From the NCBI GenBank assembly GCA_905331475.1, contig CAJNYU010003244.1, positions 62,001 through 126,000 of the forward strand: a DNA stretch of 64,000 nucleotides, read 5' to 3'. Each line of letters opens with the position of its first letter. The first letter of the stretch is position 1. Shown here in pieces: positions 1 to 10,710 of this stretch. The stretch comes from Rotaria socialis (lineage: Eukaryota > Rotifera > Eurotatoria > Philodinida > Philodinidae). The notes beneath the pieces were generated by a model that was given only the letters and a program-made list of their open reading frames with translations, was not told where the DNA came from and searched no databases. Position numbers and translations under genes: made by a program.

Positions 1-2089
1 CGACTTTCACTGTACATACGAATTTTATGCTAGTAATATTTTTCACTTTCAGGTGTCTAATAGAACAAATATTAACGATTTGGTGGATGTAAATAAAATT
101 AAAACTCGACAAAATCTTAAAAAATAACATGAATTGTTCATAGTTGAATGACTTTTATTTCTCCTTAGAATAAATAACTACAAAGGCACATTTCAAGTCA
201 TCACTATGACAATATAGAAACATTTTATGCGTATTTATTGGTTTCAGTGAGTAAAGTCATTGTTTATTATGAATGTTTTCTCATTGAACCATCCTCTTTT
301 TAGTTTTTTTCGTGTATCACATTTGTGGTACGATTATTTGTTTTTGCTTTTCGTATATAGCTTAAAAGATACAATTTAACGCGAAGAAACATGCCCGGGT
401 CAAATCTTTTTCTCATGTACTTGACCAGTGCGAACCTCACTATTTGTCATATCACATGACTTTCTTATTTAAGAAACCTAAGTCGTTCACTAGTCTTACA
501 GCAATCATGAGATTGAAAATACTGTTTCAGTGAATATTGGACTGGACAATTTATTGTAAAAAATGATATATTTATTTATTTCAATTTTTGAAAAATATAG
601 TTGTGTTAGAGATGTTTAAAATTAAAAAATGTAGGGATCATAAGCGTTAATTTGTTGTTATTCGTCAATTAGCATCGATCTCTGTAGACTGACTATGAAG
701 ATATATTGAAAATGGGAGAATTTTTAAAGCTCAACATCAACAATTATCATATGAGCCACTTGTTTTTATGTAAATATTAATTTTGAATAAATTGTTTTTC
801 TGATATCTGAAGTATGATGGTCATTTTCTATTAAAATTATCCTTGAAGTTTCGGCGCACACTCTAGAATGTTGTGATGTAATTGGTGGTGCTTTTTTTTA
901 TGAACATAGACTCGTACCTCTTTTTTTTATAAAGTCTCTACTGTTTTATTTGTTCAATATTTGAAATAAACTGATGTATAAATTGAAAACAAATATATTG
1001 TTCTACTATGTCTTCAATCATTTTTTTAATTACCGATTGAAGTATTGAGTAGAGTTTATCTCAGATTCCATCCGAGAACCGGTTAACAGGTGCCTTGAGG
1101 TCCTGATAGCCAGATCGGGAACCCTGATACCAGCCCAGGTCGAACATTACGGCTACCAGAAACGGCTGTATACGGCCGTTTCTCACCGTAAATGGCCGTA
1201 ACTTGACGTTTTGGCATGTACCATATTACGGCCGTAATTAATCGTGTCGTAAATGGTTACTAACGACCGTAATGTGATCGGATATCTCCGTATCTAATCT
1301 TTTATGGCACGATACAAAACGACCGTAATACGGTGCATACCAAACGGCCGTAAATTATGGTCAAACGGCCGTGTACGACCCAAGTTGATCGACCTGGGAG
1401 TATGTCACAGGTACTTTTCAATGATTGGATACTTTCGAATACTTATTGAGTCTTGAGCACATATCTTCAAGGTGTTTATGGGTGCTCACTCGAGTACTTT
1501 GTTGAAAACTTTCTCGTATCCTGTATTTGGAATTGTACACGTATTGAAGCAAGTACCCAAACAGTTACCTTCAAATACAGAGCAAGTTCCTGTGGCATAC
1601 TGGTAGCAAGTTACCTTGAGGGTGCTTTGCTGGCAATGGACTCAGTGCTCGGGTACCGTGAACTGAGTACTTCCACTCGGGAGCATCTTTCTTTGACTAA
1701 TCATAATTACATTTCCTAATTGATTTCTTTCGTTTATTTCTGTTTTAGTTCTATGAATAAGGGTATTAAGATTTCAGACATACGCAAAGCATCTAAATAA
1801 CTGTTAAATATCACATGAAACTTTCAAGCCATCGATCATCTCCATTCAATTGTAGTGTACAGTGTCACGTCTGTACTTCTCATTTTGATTATTCGAGATT
1901 GTTCCAGTTTTCTTTAAATGTAAGGTCATTGGAAACTATATTAAAGTGTGCAAAAAAAATGTATACTATCATAACCAGTAATGACAATTACGTTTCAACA
2001 TGAACTAAATAGTGCTAGAATTAGTTTATTAGCAAAAGATTTATCAGATAGTTTTTCAGCACAGTTAATAAACCTAAGTAACTTTTTAT
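1..2089. other. gene-free stretch with one short inverted-repeat element
   Basis: AT-rich sequence with no open frame that looks like a protein and no splice-linked exons that I could join. The only structure is the palindrome-rich element listed separately at 1134-1398, followed by about 300 bases (1400-1700) of less AT-rich sequence in which GAGTACTT- and CAAGTACC-like words recur loosely. The 88-codon frame across that segment has low coding character and looks incidental. Confidence 0.6.
1134..1398. mobile_element. short non-autonomous DNA-element-like segment with TIRs and ACGGCCGT repeats
   Basis: A 265-bp segment is bounded by a perfect 10-bp inverted repeat, CCCAGGTCGA at 1134-1143 and TCGACCTGGG at 1389-1398. 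Its interior is packed with copies and near-copies of the palindrome ACGGCCGT and of CGGCCGTAA, in both orientations, and it is much richer in CpG than the surrounding AT-rich DNA. Terminal inverted repeats with clustered subterminal palindromes are the usual design of non-autonomous DNA transposons, whose transposase binds the subterminal motifs. I see no clear target-site duplication and no coding capacity, so the class is left open. A structured regulatory or satellite-like block is the alternative. Confidence 0.5.
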
Positions 2090-3287
2090 TTATTTTTCTT
2101 TGTTTTCATTTCGATTATTTTGTTCTGTTCGATATTCTTTACGAGCTTGATCAAGAAGAACATTTGTTAAAATGTTTGAATAGTTTCTTGGATCAGGTAT
2201 GATACGTGGATATGGATTATCTTTCATTTCGAGAACAATATTTTGACGTGGTAGATTTGGATACTGAAATTCACCATATTTGATCGGTAAACGATAAGAC
2301 TAAACGAAACAAAAAACAAATGAACCAGTTGATATCAGTTATGAATGAAATTTCGTAGTATATACATTTGTATACGGTCCAATTGTATTGGTATATCGAG
2401 GAACAAACACTTTAAATACTTTATGAATTAAATCTTTATCATTAATCCAATAATCCTAAATTGAAATAATAATTGATTGAAAAGAAAAAAAAGCAACAAG
2501 AAGTTTCAAACCATCAGTTGCATTGTACCAACATGTCTGAAAAAGGAAAAGCAACTGAAAATAGGACAAGCAAAGAAGAGATGAACCTTACCGATCACCA
2601 TATTTCTTTGCTAATTCAATTAAACGTTCGGCATATTGTCGTGTTTCATCGTGTGTTCGAATATAACCTTCTATCCTATTAAAATAAAAGAGAATTTCAG
2701 TCAAATCATTCCATGAATACATTGATAGTTTAGCGATCTATTCAACATTTTTAAAACTAGTTTAAATGTTTGATATATCCGCGAGTGATTAATCAAAAAA
2801 GTATGATAACGAAAGAAAATTCTTGATAATTTGATAGCCTTGATTAGATCCTAAAGTGATTGATTTTCCGAAGTCAGGTGAGATTCTATCGGATCTCTCT
2901 AGGGTGATCTTCTTAAGACTAGTTCATACACTTGAACTGTATAAAAATAAATTCATTGAAACAGATACAATTCAGTAACAGATTATTATCATTTTATGAT
3001 AGAAGAAATAAAATGTTTATCGGTGATGAAACTCCAAGAAAAGACTAAATAGTATACGTCAAATAATCTATAAAAGAATAATTTCAATAAATTTACTCTA
3101 CCTTTCATTACGAAATAAATCTCCTAAAATAGTTTTGATTTTTTCATGTCGCGCAGGTTGACCACCCGCAGTCAACTTCGATCGTATCGCATGTGGTACA
3201 GTAACACGAAGAGTTCTAAAATGCAATGATGTGCAACAAGAAAAGATAAAATGAATCACTCGCCTACCTGGTACTAAGATTGCTCAT
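2090..3287 (-). CDS. mitochondrial ribosomal protein L17 (bL17m)
   Basis: Structural protein of the large subunit of the mitochondrial ribosome. Six exons on the minus strand splice into about 180 residues, close to the 175 of human MRPL17: 3287-3268, 3215-3102, 2675-2592, 2536-2512, 2455-2366 and 2299-2090. The predicted protein contains HEKIKTILGDLFRNERIEGY and then QYAERLIELAKKYGDR, the L17 core of two helices that read RHERIEAP...AEKLIDYGK in human. It continues with DYWINDKDLIHKVFKVFVPR and ends in a lysine-rich tail. All joins keep phase with GT-AG introns. Exon 4 is a 25-nt microexon; leaving it out puts the next exon into a stop. The first exon is only 20 nt. No mitochondrial presequence is obvious, as is common for this family. 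The next gene upstream on the same strand ends about 265 bp away. Confidence 0.9.
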
Positions 3288-3552
3288 ATTTATGTTATTT
3301 TCAAAAGCAAAGTGCAACTTTTATCTTAAAAAAGAAACACGAAAAAAATAGCATTGTTCATTCTGTTGTTTTTTTTCTCAATCAAATCAAACAATTCAAT
3401 GTAAACAATCAATAATAAACATGACAAAAAAGAAGAAAAAAAGAACAGGAATTTCTAAAGTCAAATCGAGACTTTGGATTCTATGTCTTCAATACTATAT
3501 TCACTGCATAGAAAAGTTAAAATGAACAAGAAAAATACTACATAAATATTTA

Positions 3553-4555
3553 TTACAAACAGGCAACTGCTAGACTGTTGAAATCAAATTGACCATCACT
3601 TAACGAATGGTCTTCTTTGTAACTGGTTGATAATGAAAAACGAAAAAAACCATCACGTAAAGGTCGCACCACTTTTTCAGTTACCGGTTGTTCTATTGCT
3701 TCATCTTCATTTTCATCAATATCAATATCATTTGAAAGAATTGTTAAATTAAATTGAGCATGTATATGACCTAAAGTTGATGCTTGCCGATAGTAATCAC
3801 ATGCCTATTGAAATAAGACGATAATTGGTAGTACAATTTAAATTGATTTATTTACTTTAGCTCGATCTTTTTCAACGCCAATACCTCGCTCATAGCAAAT
3901 ACCAAGGTTATAAAATGCTGATGCATTAGTTCCCGTTTTAACAATACTTTGAAGAGTTTCAATGCCCAATTCTAGATTACCGGATTCGAGAGCGTCAATA
4001 GCTGTTTGAAGGTTTATTATTGACATTGTTTCTTCACGCAAATTAGAAAGATCGTTCACACTATTTATAATGGTTCGGTCGACTTCACATGTCGCATTAA
4101 CAGCTTCTTCTTTCTTAGGTGAAAGTGAACCGGATTGAACTTCTTTACCGATACATTCAGGTTTGTCAGGTCCGATTTGTTTAGTATCATTTATGTTTAG
4201 TGCAAACTAAATATAATCTATAGTCTTTTTGTTTTTTGTATGGTAAATGAATTTCTAACCTGTTGAAGGGCAAATTTCTTTGAATACTCTTGTAATTTTT
4301 CAATATTTTTAAATAAATATTGATAACTTTTTAATATTTCATAAATATCACATTTTTTCACGTTTGAACGTTTTTCATTTCTAAAAATAAAACAATAAAA
4401 CTTGAATCATTAAGCCAATAAATTCAATACCGTTTTGAATTTGCATCGTCATCAGTACAACAAATTGTTGTTATTGGAATAAGGACATCTTGCGAATAAT
4501 AATGAGTAGTTGCAGTTCGAAAAACACGATAAACACAATTGGCTAAACGCCACAT
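3553..4555 (-). CDS. Sel1-repeat protein, DELE1-like
   Basis: Probably a mitochondrial Sel1-repeat protein related to DELE1, the sensor that relays mitochondrial stress to the integrated stress response. About four exons splice into roughly 270 residues. The start MWRLANCVYRVFRTATTHYY is basic and hydroxyl-rich like a mitochondrial presequence, and opens with MWRL as human DELE1 does. The C-terminal part has one clear Sel1/TPR-like repeat, ASAFYNLGICYERGIGVEKD, followed by ACDYYRQASTLGHIHAQFNL, close to the last repeat pair of DELE1. Human DELE1 is about 515 residues with several Sel1 repeats, so this protein is much shorter. The tail after the repeat is acidic and then aromatic. Assignment to DELE1 rests on domain order and short motifs; another short Sel1 protein is possible. 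It lies 265 bp upstream of MRPL17 on the same strand. Confidence 0.55.
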
Positions 4556-4943
4556 AATTATATTTTTGATTGTTTATGATTCAAATAGAGTCCGCCGTTC
4601 TAGATGGATCGACCATATATGATCAAACGGTCACCCATCCTTATGATCGAGGTTCGAACAGAAATGATTAAACTTCAACATAAAAATAAAACAAAAAAAG
4701 TAAAGGCACAACGTTTGAAGAAATTCTCACACTGTACAATTGGACGAGCCGAATACACACACACACACACACACAAAACTCTATTGGATGTTTATTCCTC
4801 TACCCAGCACAGCACGCGATAAGTGACGTCATTTTCCCTTCCACAATCATATATAGCCTTTTGTTGTTTTACCGTTCTGTTCGATCTGCAAAATACATGG
4901 TGGGAGAAAAAGAAAAAACTGTTCAGTAATGCAAAAAAAGAGA
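4556..4943. other. intergenic stretch with a (CA)n microsatellite
   Basis: Between the 5' end of the DELE1-like gene and the tRNA. It contains a run of about 11 CA dinucleotides near 4754-4776. A T-rich minus-strand run just below 4944 is the probable Pol III terminator of the tRNA. No protein-coding exon is evident; the small open frames cross low-complexity sequence. Confidence 0.6.
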
Positions 4944-5015
4944 AGGTTCTACCCAGATTTGAACTGGGGTCGCTGGATTCAAAGTCCAAAGTGCTAACCG
5001 CTACACCATAGAACC
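4944..5015 (-). tRNA. tRNA-Gln (anticodon UUG)
   Basis: A full cloverleaf reads on the minus strand. The 7-bp acceptor stem is GGTTCTA with TAGAACC, followed by discriminator base U. The D arm contains TGGTGTAGCGGTTAGCAC (A box). The anticodon stem-loop TTGGA-CTTTGAA-TCCAG has anticodon TTG. The T arm CCCAG-TTCAAAT-CTGGG contains the B box. The sequence is very close to animal nuclear tRNA-Gln(UUG). A run of seven T on the minus strand follows a few bases downstream and fits a Pol III terminator. There is no intron. Confidence 0.95.
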
Positions 5016-5287
5016 GCAGAACTTCGATGACAAGAATCTGATTCAATCACGTTCGAAACACAGCTTCTCAAAAAAAATTACGGAAGCTTTATTAATTAAA
5101 AAATGAAATCAATCAAAATAAGAAAATCTGAAAAAACATTTTCAATTAAGATTTGTTCAGCTCGACTATTAATAAAGATCAAAATTTATCTTCTTTTTCT
5201 TTTCAATGAAAACAAAAAACAAATGTCAGATACGATAAATAACACAATTCGCAAAAGAAAAAAAATACTGTACATCTGCACGCTTTA

Positions 5288-6674
5288 TTATGGTAATCGT
5301 TTATGACCAACACGATATTCATAAAATGTCACTATCATTTGAGTAAAATTCCATCGAACAATAATTGAAAGAATATAAATAAGGAAGAGACCTGTTAATG
5401 GATATAACAGAACATGCACATTACGAAGAAATGGCAGTGCTAAAAGAATAAAAAAAATTCTCGTGCATATATTTTTCTTCAATAATTCGATCTTTTCATA
5501 CCACTAAAACCGAGAAATAATATATAAATATAATAGCCAACTGCAATAGCCCATACAGTATTACCAATAAGACAATAGAGATAACTTGTTGTAACAGCAA
5601 ATGCTGTAAAAAAGCAAAGTAAAATTAATTGTTGTAATAGAAAAAAATTGATTTTCTACGAACTATTGAAAAATGGTAGTTGACCAACATGTAAAATAGC
5701 AAGTAAGGGTAGTACAGCATTGAGATGTACATCGAAACAATATGCCCATTCAACATCAATACTAGATTTAGGATTTGCAATCAAATGTCGATTAGCGATA
5801 TACCTAAATTTAAAAGAAAGTGAAAATCATATTCATAAATGTTATAATCTACTAGCAGAATATCGAAATTCAGACGACTACACAAGACATTTCTGTTAAC
5901 ATAAGTTTTTAACAGACTCTTTATCATTATTTTGTGAACTCTACTTAAACTATCGAAGTTTCTAAAATTTTAAAATTGGTATTTCTCATTTTTACCATTT
6001 GAAAAGTATCTATTAGATTAAAGACCTTTTTTCTAGAATCTATATTGACCGAATAGATTATAGCTTTGGTTCATCAAATAACTTAACTAACCAATAAATC
6101 GTAGAGATTAAAAGACCAACAAGAACACAATCAACCAAAACAACCCATATTACAAGTTTCACAATACCGAAAAATCCCATTCCAAGGACAACTCCAATGA
6201 TAATCGATGAAACTAATATGTAGTAAGAAAATCATAGTAAATAATAGAAAGCTTCTTTCTTTTCCTCATATACTATTCATACCGACAAGAAACACCATCA
6301 GCAACACTAGAAAAGCTGGATCATCTCTTGCCCATTGATTTTTTGTTTCTTGAAAAAATAAAGCGAAATTAAAAAACAATAATTCTCTACAAGCATATAT
6401 TCATACGTTTTCGATATTGAAATGCACGAAACACTTTCTGTGGCGCATAAAATAAATGTCCGACTTGCCAAATGGCAAATTCAAAATCCATTTGACGAAA
6501 TTTTAATAAACGTCGAAGATATTTGTAACGTTTAGCAGCAGCACTGTACCGATCAAATATATTCGTTGATGGTGAATGCTCACCAACATCTAATGATGTT
6601 GAATTATTATTATTATTTGCAGTAATTACTGGCGGAGGTGACATTGGAACATACATTTTTTGTTCGATTTTCAC
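5288..6674 (-). CDS. UNC-50 homologue, Golgi multipass membrane protein
   Basis: UNC50 is a Golgi membrane protein needed for trafficking of some acetylcholine receptors in nematodes. Six exons on the minus strand give about 275 residues, near the 259 of human UNC50. The Asn/Pro/Ser-rich N terminus is followed by the signature AAKRYKYLRRLLKFRQMDFE, then FRAFQYRKQTKNQWARDDPA across the first intron. Several hydrophobic helices follow, and INVEW-like, FDVHLNAVLPLLAILH, GNTVWAIAVGYYIYILFLG and ALPFLRNVHVLLYP segments lead to the conserved end WNFTQMIVTFYEYRV. All introns are short with phases that join cleanly. The start at 6674 is the first Met of the open frame; a Met six codons later is equally possible. 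The last residues (GHKRLP) extend slightly past the human end. No key segment is missing. Confidence 0.93.
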
Positions 6675-7552
6675 GATTAATTTACAACTGTAGCGTCAAT
6701 GAATTAGAACAGTTGACTACGTGTGAGTAAAACAAGGACGAAATGACAAATAGAAACTTTGAGTAGATGTCACTTGAAATATATTTCAATGAAAAGATGA
6801 ATTTTTGCCGTTATTTTATTTTTCAGATAACAAGGAATTATTTTATTAGAGAAATGTTGAAAAATATAGAAAATCATTGTAAGAAAATATTCATTGGATA
6901 TGAATTAGTTCTTTGATTCTTAAATCAATTAACAAACTGTTAGTTTTTAAATGTTTTGTTTTTGTTGTGGATACATACCATTAATGTTTTTTTTTACTTC
7001 GATTTCACAACTATTTAACTTACGAGCGAACCTCTTCAGATGTTTCTTGTCGATTTTGATGACTTTTCTCCTATTAAAATAGCATAGAATTCTAATAAAA
7101 AGCTTAAAAACGTCCTGAACTCCTATGAGATTAGAGAAACTTCCAATTTTCTGATGCGTCGATTCTCAAGAGTTCGTAGGTTTTTGAATAGCTGATATTT
7201 TTGATTTTCGATTGCAAGCTCTGCACGTGTACAAAAATTTGATTAGAACAGTCTTTACAATTAAAATTCGAAAGTTTGGCACCAAATCTTTGTGAAATTA
7301 TGAAGCTTTCAGTTAACATTACAAATGTTGAATAGATTTAATGTAAAATTTTGTACGATAGTCGAGTTTAGCTCTGTATACAGGGTACATTCTACGATTG
7401 AAATCCGAGGTTTTGAGAACATTGAGTAACTTTTACGAAATATCTCAACCTTTCAATGACTCTTGTTAGAATTCGAGATAGTTCATAAAGAGTCGTAAAA
7501 AACGGTATCCTTCTAAAATCTTTATTCATTTTTTAGAATTTCAGATTGAAGT
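6675..7552. other. divergent intergenic region between UNC50 and the MEIOC-like gene
   Basis: About 880 bases between two genes transcribed away from each other, so it should hold both promoters. It is AT-rich, with no recognisable exon, repeat or conserved element; no TATA box is convincing against the AT background. Confidence 0.5.
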
Positions 7553-10500
7553 ATGTTATCATCACCATTACAAACATCTTCATCAACAACAACGGTAAAA
7601 CAGATATCTTTCAAAATTATGTACACTATATTGATTATTATTCTTTAGATTGATGATCGAACTTTAAAAGCTTATCTAAGTCATAATACAAACTGGAATT
7701 TAGAAGAAAACGGACATGTCGATCATTTTAATTTATCATCAAGTGGCCATGGTGAAAAATTTCTTAATAGTAGCGTTCATTTTCCAGCTGAAATGAGGTA
7801 CGAAAAATTACAATAAGAGAATTTCCGAAAAGCAAACAACTGTTGCATTTAGATCGGCAAATCTTAATCAAATGGTATCCAGTATTGTTGATGAAAATAG
7901 TGAATATCGTGATCATGATATGATGGCAGCATTTTTTCAACATCAAACAGGATGGATCAATGGTGAACAATCGGAGCAACCGATACACTATGTGCAACAT
8001 ATGAAAAAGTAAGATATTGATTTAATAAATAGAAATCACTATAGAAAATTTCACACCAAGCATTCTTGATTCGGAATCATAGTCTATTTTTTTCAAACGA
8101 TCAACATTTTTTTATAAGAAAAATAAAAGAACTTTCCGGACACACTAGCCACAATTTCTATGAAATATAAGTAGACACTTGAAAATTTCGAATCTTAATG
8201 TTTAACCTTGACGAGAAAAAGTATGCGATTTTTTTAACAGCATGTTCATTCAATAAATGATTCAAGTTGTCGTCATCGATGGCATAGGTAGAAATTCTAA
8301 CCTAGCGATAGTTTGTTTTAGTGCCGTAATCATAAAGGTGCTCGTTACAGGAGCACTCACAGAATATCACGTAAAATCACAAGCGTTAAATCATTCGATA
8401 GATAGCAAAACTCTTAAATCTATTTCACGATATTTTCATCACAAAAAATGTTTCTTCAGATAACTCAAATTCTAGAATTTCAGCACTCGAAATGTATGTA
8501 TACCATTGCCTTTAAAATACAGAGAGCGAGACACTGTAAACAAATTTATTTATCGAAGTTATTCATTCTCTATGAAATAATCGTTTACGAACTTTGTTCG
8601 TTGAATCTAAAACAAAATAACTTTAATTATCGTCTTTGAATATTAAACAACAACGTCCGTTTGAACTTTCCAAACACTAGGTTCTTGCTGGAAAAGTAAA
8701 TGCTATACTTAGTTCACTATTTGAATTCTTTTTCAAAATCTTATGCAATAATTTTGATACCGACCATATTATTTTTTTCTCGTAGATGATCTCCAAAGTG
8801 TTTCTCTTTTTAGCATTTCGTCACAACAAATGAGACATAATTCATCATCATTTTCTGAAAGTGGTCATCCACGAAATATTCCTGGTAAAATATCTTTTGT
8901 GACCGTTTCTTTTTTTTTAAATTTTAAAATTTAAAGATTTATCTTCTATGCATTATAACCCACCGAAAGATATTCAAGTTCTTGTTCGTAAAGGTGATCA
9001 TACCGGTATCAATTCTCTTATAAGAAATGTGTCGCTACAACAATTTCGTCAGATGATTGGTTTGCAACGTAGTGCAGGTTTAACAGCAATGAATGATCGA
9101 AAAAATCGTAACAATAATAATCTCAATCAACAAACATCATCATCTTCATCTTCATCAGCAAGTTCATCATCATCATTGCCACCATCAAACATTCGTCTTA
9201 TCAATGCATTCAAACAAAAAGAAAATAAAAAATTAAATCACCAATGGTCACAAGATACAAATTCAAATAAGCTTATTTTACAGCAACAACAACAGCAAAT
9301 GTACACTCGACAGCATTCATCGATGCCATCTTGTATGTTTTTTCTTTCTGTCTCTCTCTCTCTCTTTGTAATAATCTGTTCAATTTAGATGATACAATGT
9401 CAGCCATTAATGATGGTAATTTAACAACATGTCAAGAAATTAGGTAAGAAAACCATCCTTCATTCGGTTTTGATAGGTACATTCAATATCATCTTGTATT
9501 TAGTTATTTTCGTTCCAACAGGTACTGCATCTTCCAGTGTTTTTTCTTCCTTTGTCTAACTTTCTCACATCAGCAAATCGATCTTCTAATATTTTCATGT
9601 CTACAAGCATAGATTATGCACCATTAAACTGTGTTCTTTTTAATTTAAGAGATACAAAAAATAACTCTTGTTTTTTTTCTATTTTAGACGAACAGGCGTT
9701 GCAAATACATTACGTAAGTTCAAGATTCTTTCTATTGAAAATTCTTCTATGATATTCAATTCTTTAGATATTGCTATTGAAAAATGTTATGAACAACTCA
9801 ACTATATTCGTGATAGCTATGCAGAAGTAAGTTTTCGAGAGATAATCATTCATGGAATAGAATGGAACCAAATAAATGAAAATCGTATTGATTTTTCAGA
9901 CTGAATCAAAACTCGGTATTCAAATGTTACATAAATCAGCATCGTCATCAATACTTGATGTAACAAATACAAACTTTTTAAGTCTTTCAAATAACCCATC
10001 ACGTGTTGATCGTTTAATTGTTGAATATCTTTATGAATATAGTCGAGTAAGAAGATTTCACTAAATTTTTATTTTCATATTAAAAATCTATTTCAATAGA
10101 TAATACGTTTGCATGAACGAATTCGAGAATGTTTAAGCATTCAAGATATTGAAGCAACAGGAGAAACACTTGATGAATGGCTCAATACAATTAATATTGT
10201 TCAAGACCGACGTCGACAAGAAATTGAGAATGCAACTGAAAAATGTCGTTCCGGTGAACCACGTTTGCCTGATGAAAAAGGTTTGGTTTACGTCACTTCT
10301 CGTCTTATTTTGTTTTTCTTACTTGTGAAAATTTTAGATGTTTTACAATTAGCCGACGCCTTACGTATTTTACGTATAACAACACGAAAAATTCGAACTG
10401 TACTTTGGTATTGGTTATATTGGTCGACAAATTCAACAACAAATAAAAATCCATTGATTGCTCGTCATCAAAACGAAGTCAAACAATATCCTGTATACGA

Positions 10501-10710
10501 TGGAATTTATACAACAATAAATGATGAAAAAGTAATCAGAAAAAAACAACAACGGCAAAAAAATAATTTCGTTTTTTTTTCTAGAGTGAAAATCTATTTT
10601 ATAACGAATTATTTGATATTACTGAACCGAATGAACAGCAAATCTTGGTATTTAAGAAACAGTCATTGCCATCAAATGAAAATAATAAAGAGAATCAATT
10701 TAACGAATGA
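7553..10710 (+). CDS. MEIOC-like meiosis-specific coiled-coil protein
   Basis: MEIOC partners the RNA helicase YTHDC2 to keep germ cells in meiotic prophase. About ten exons splice to an estimated 550 residues. The N-terminal half is low-complexity (Ser, Asn, Gln runs), as in MEIOC. The C-terminal half carries the family's conserved domain (DUF4582): NNPSRVDRLIVEYLYEYSR, then IIRLHERIRECLSIQ, TLDEWLNTINIVQDRRRQEI, GEPRLPDEKDVLQLADALRI and TTRKIRTVLWYWLYW. Human MEIOC reads NPSRVDRLIVDQLREQARV, HIVQARRKDEI and ATRKARTALW at matching places. The start at 7553 opens the first exon (MLSSPLQTSS); upstream coding exons cannot be excluded. Intron 3 or 4 (about 8009-8812) is unusually long for this window and shows no gene. 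The last exon follows an intron ending near 10585. The assignment rests on recalled family motifs. Confidence 0.82.

Noticed and set aside
1453-1719. 88-codon plus-strand frame
   Set aside because: Lies in repetitive GAGTACTT-like sequence, has no splice partners and no recognisable motif.
4792-5046. 84-codon minus-strand open frame and an opposing plus-strand frame
   Set aside because: They cover the tRNA-Gln gene and its flanks; the peptide contains the translated tRNA and is not a protein gene.
8257-8639. Two plus-strand frames inside the long intron of the MEIOC-like gene
   Set aside because: Low coding character and no phase-compatible splice sites; skipping them keeps the MEIOC frame.
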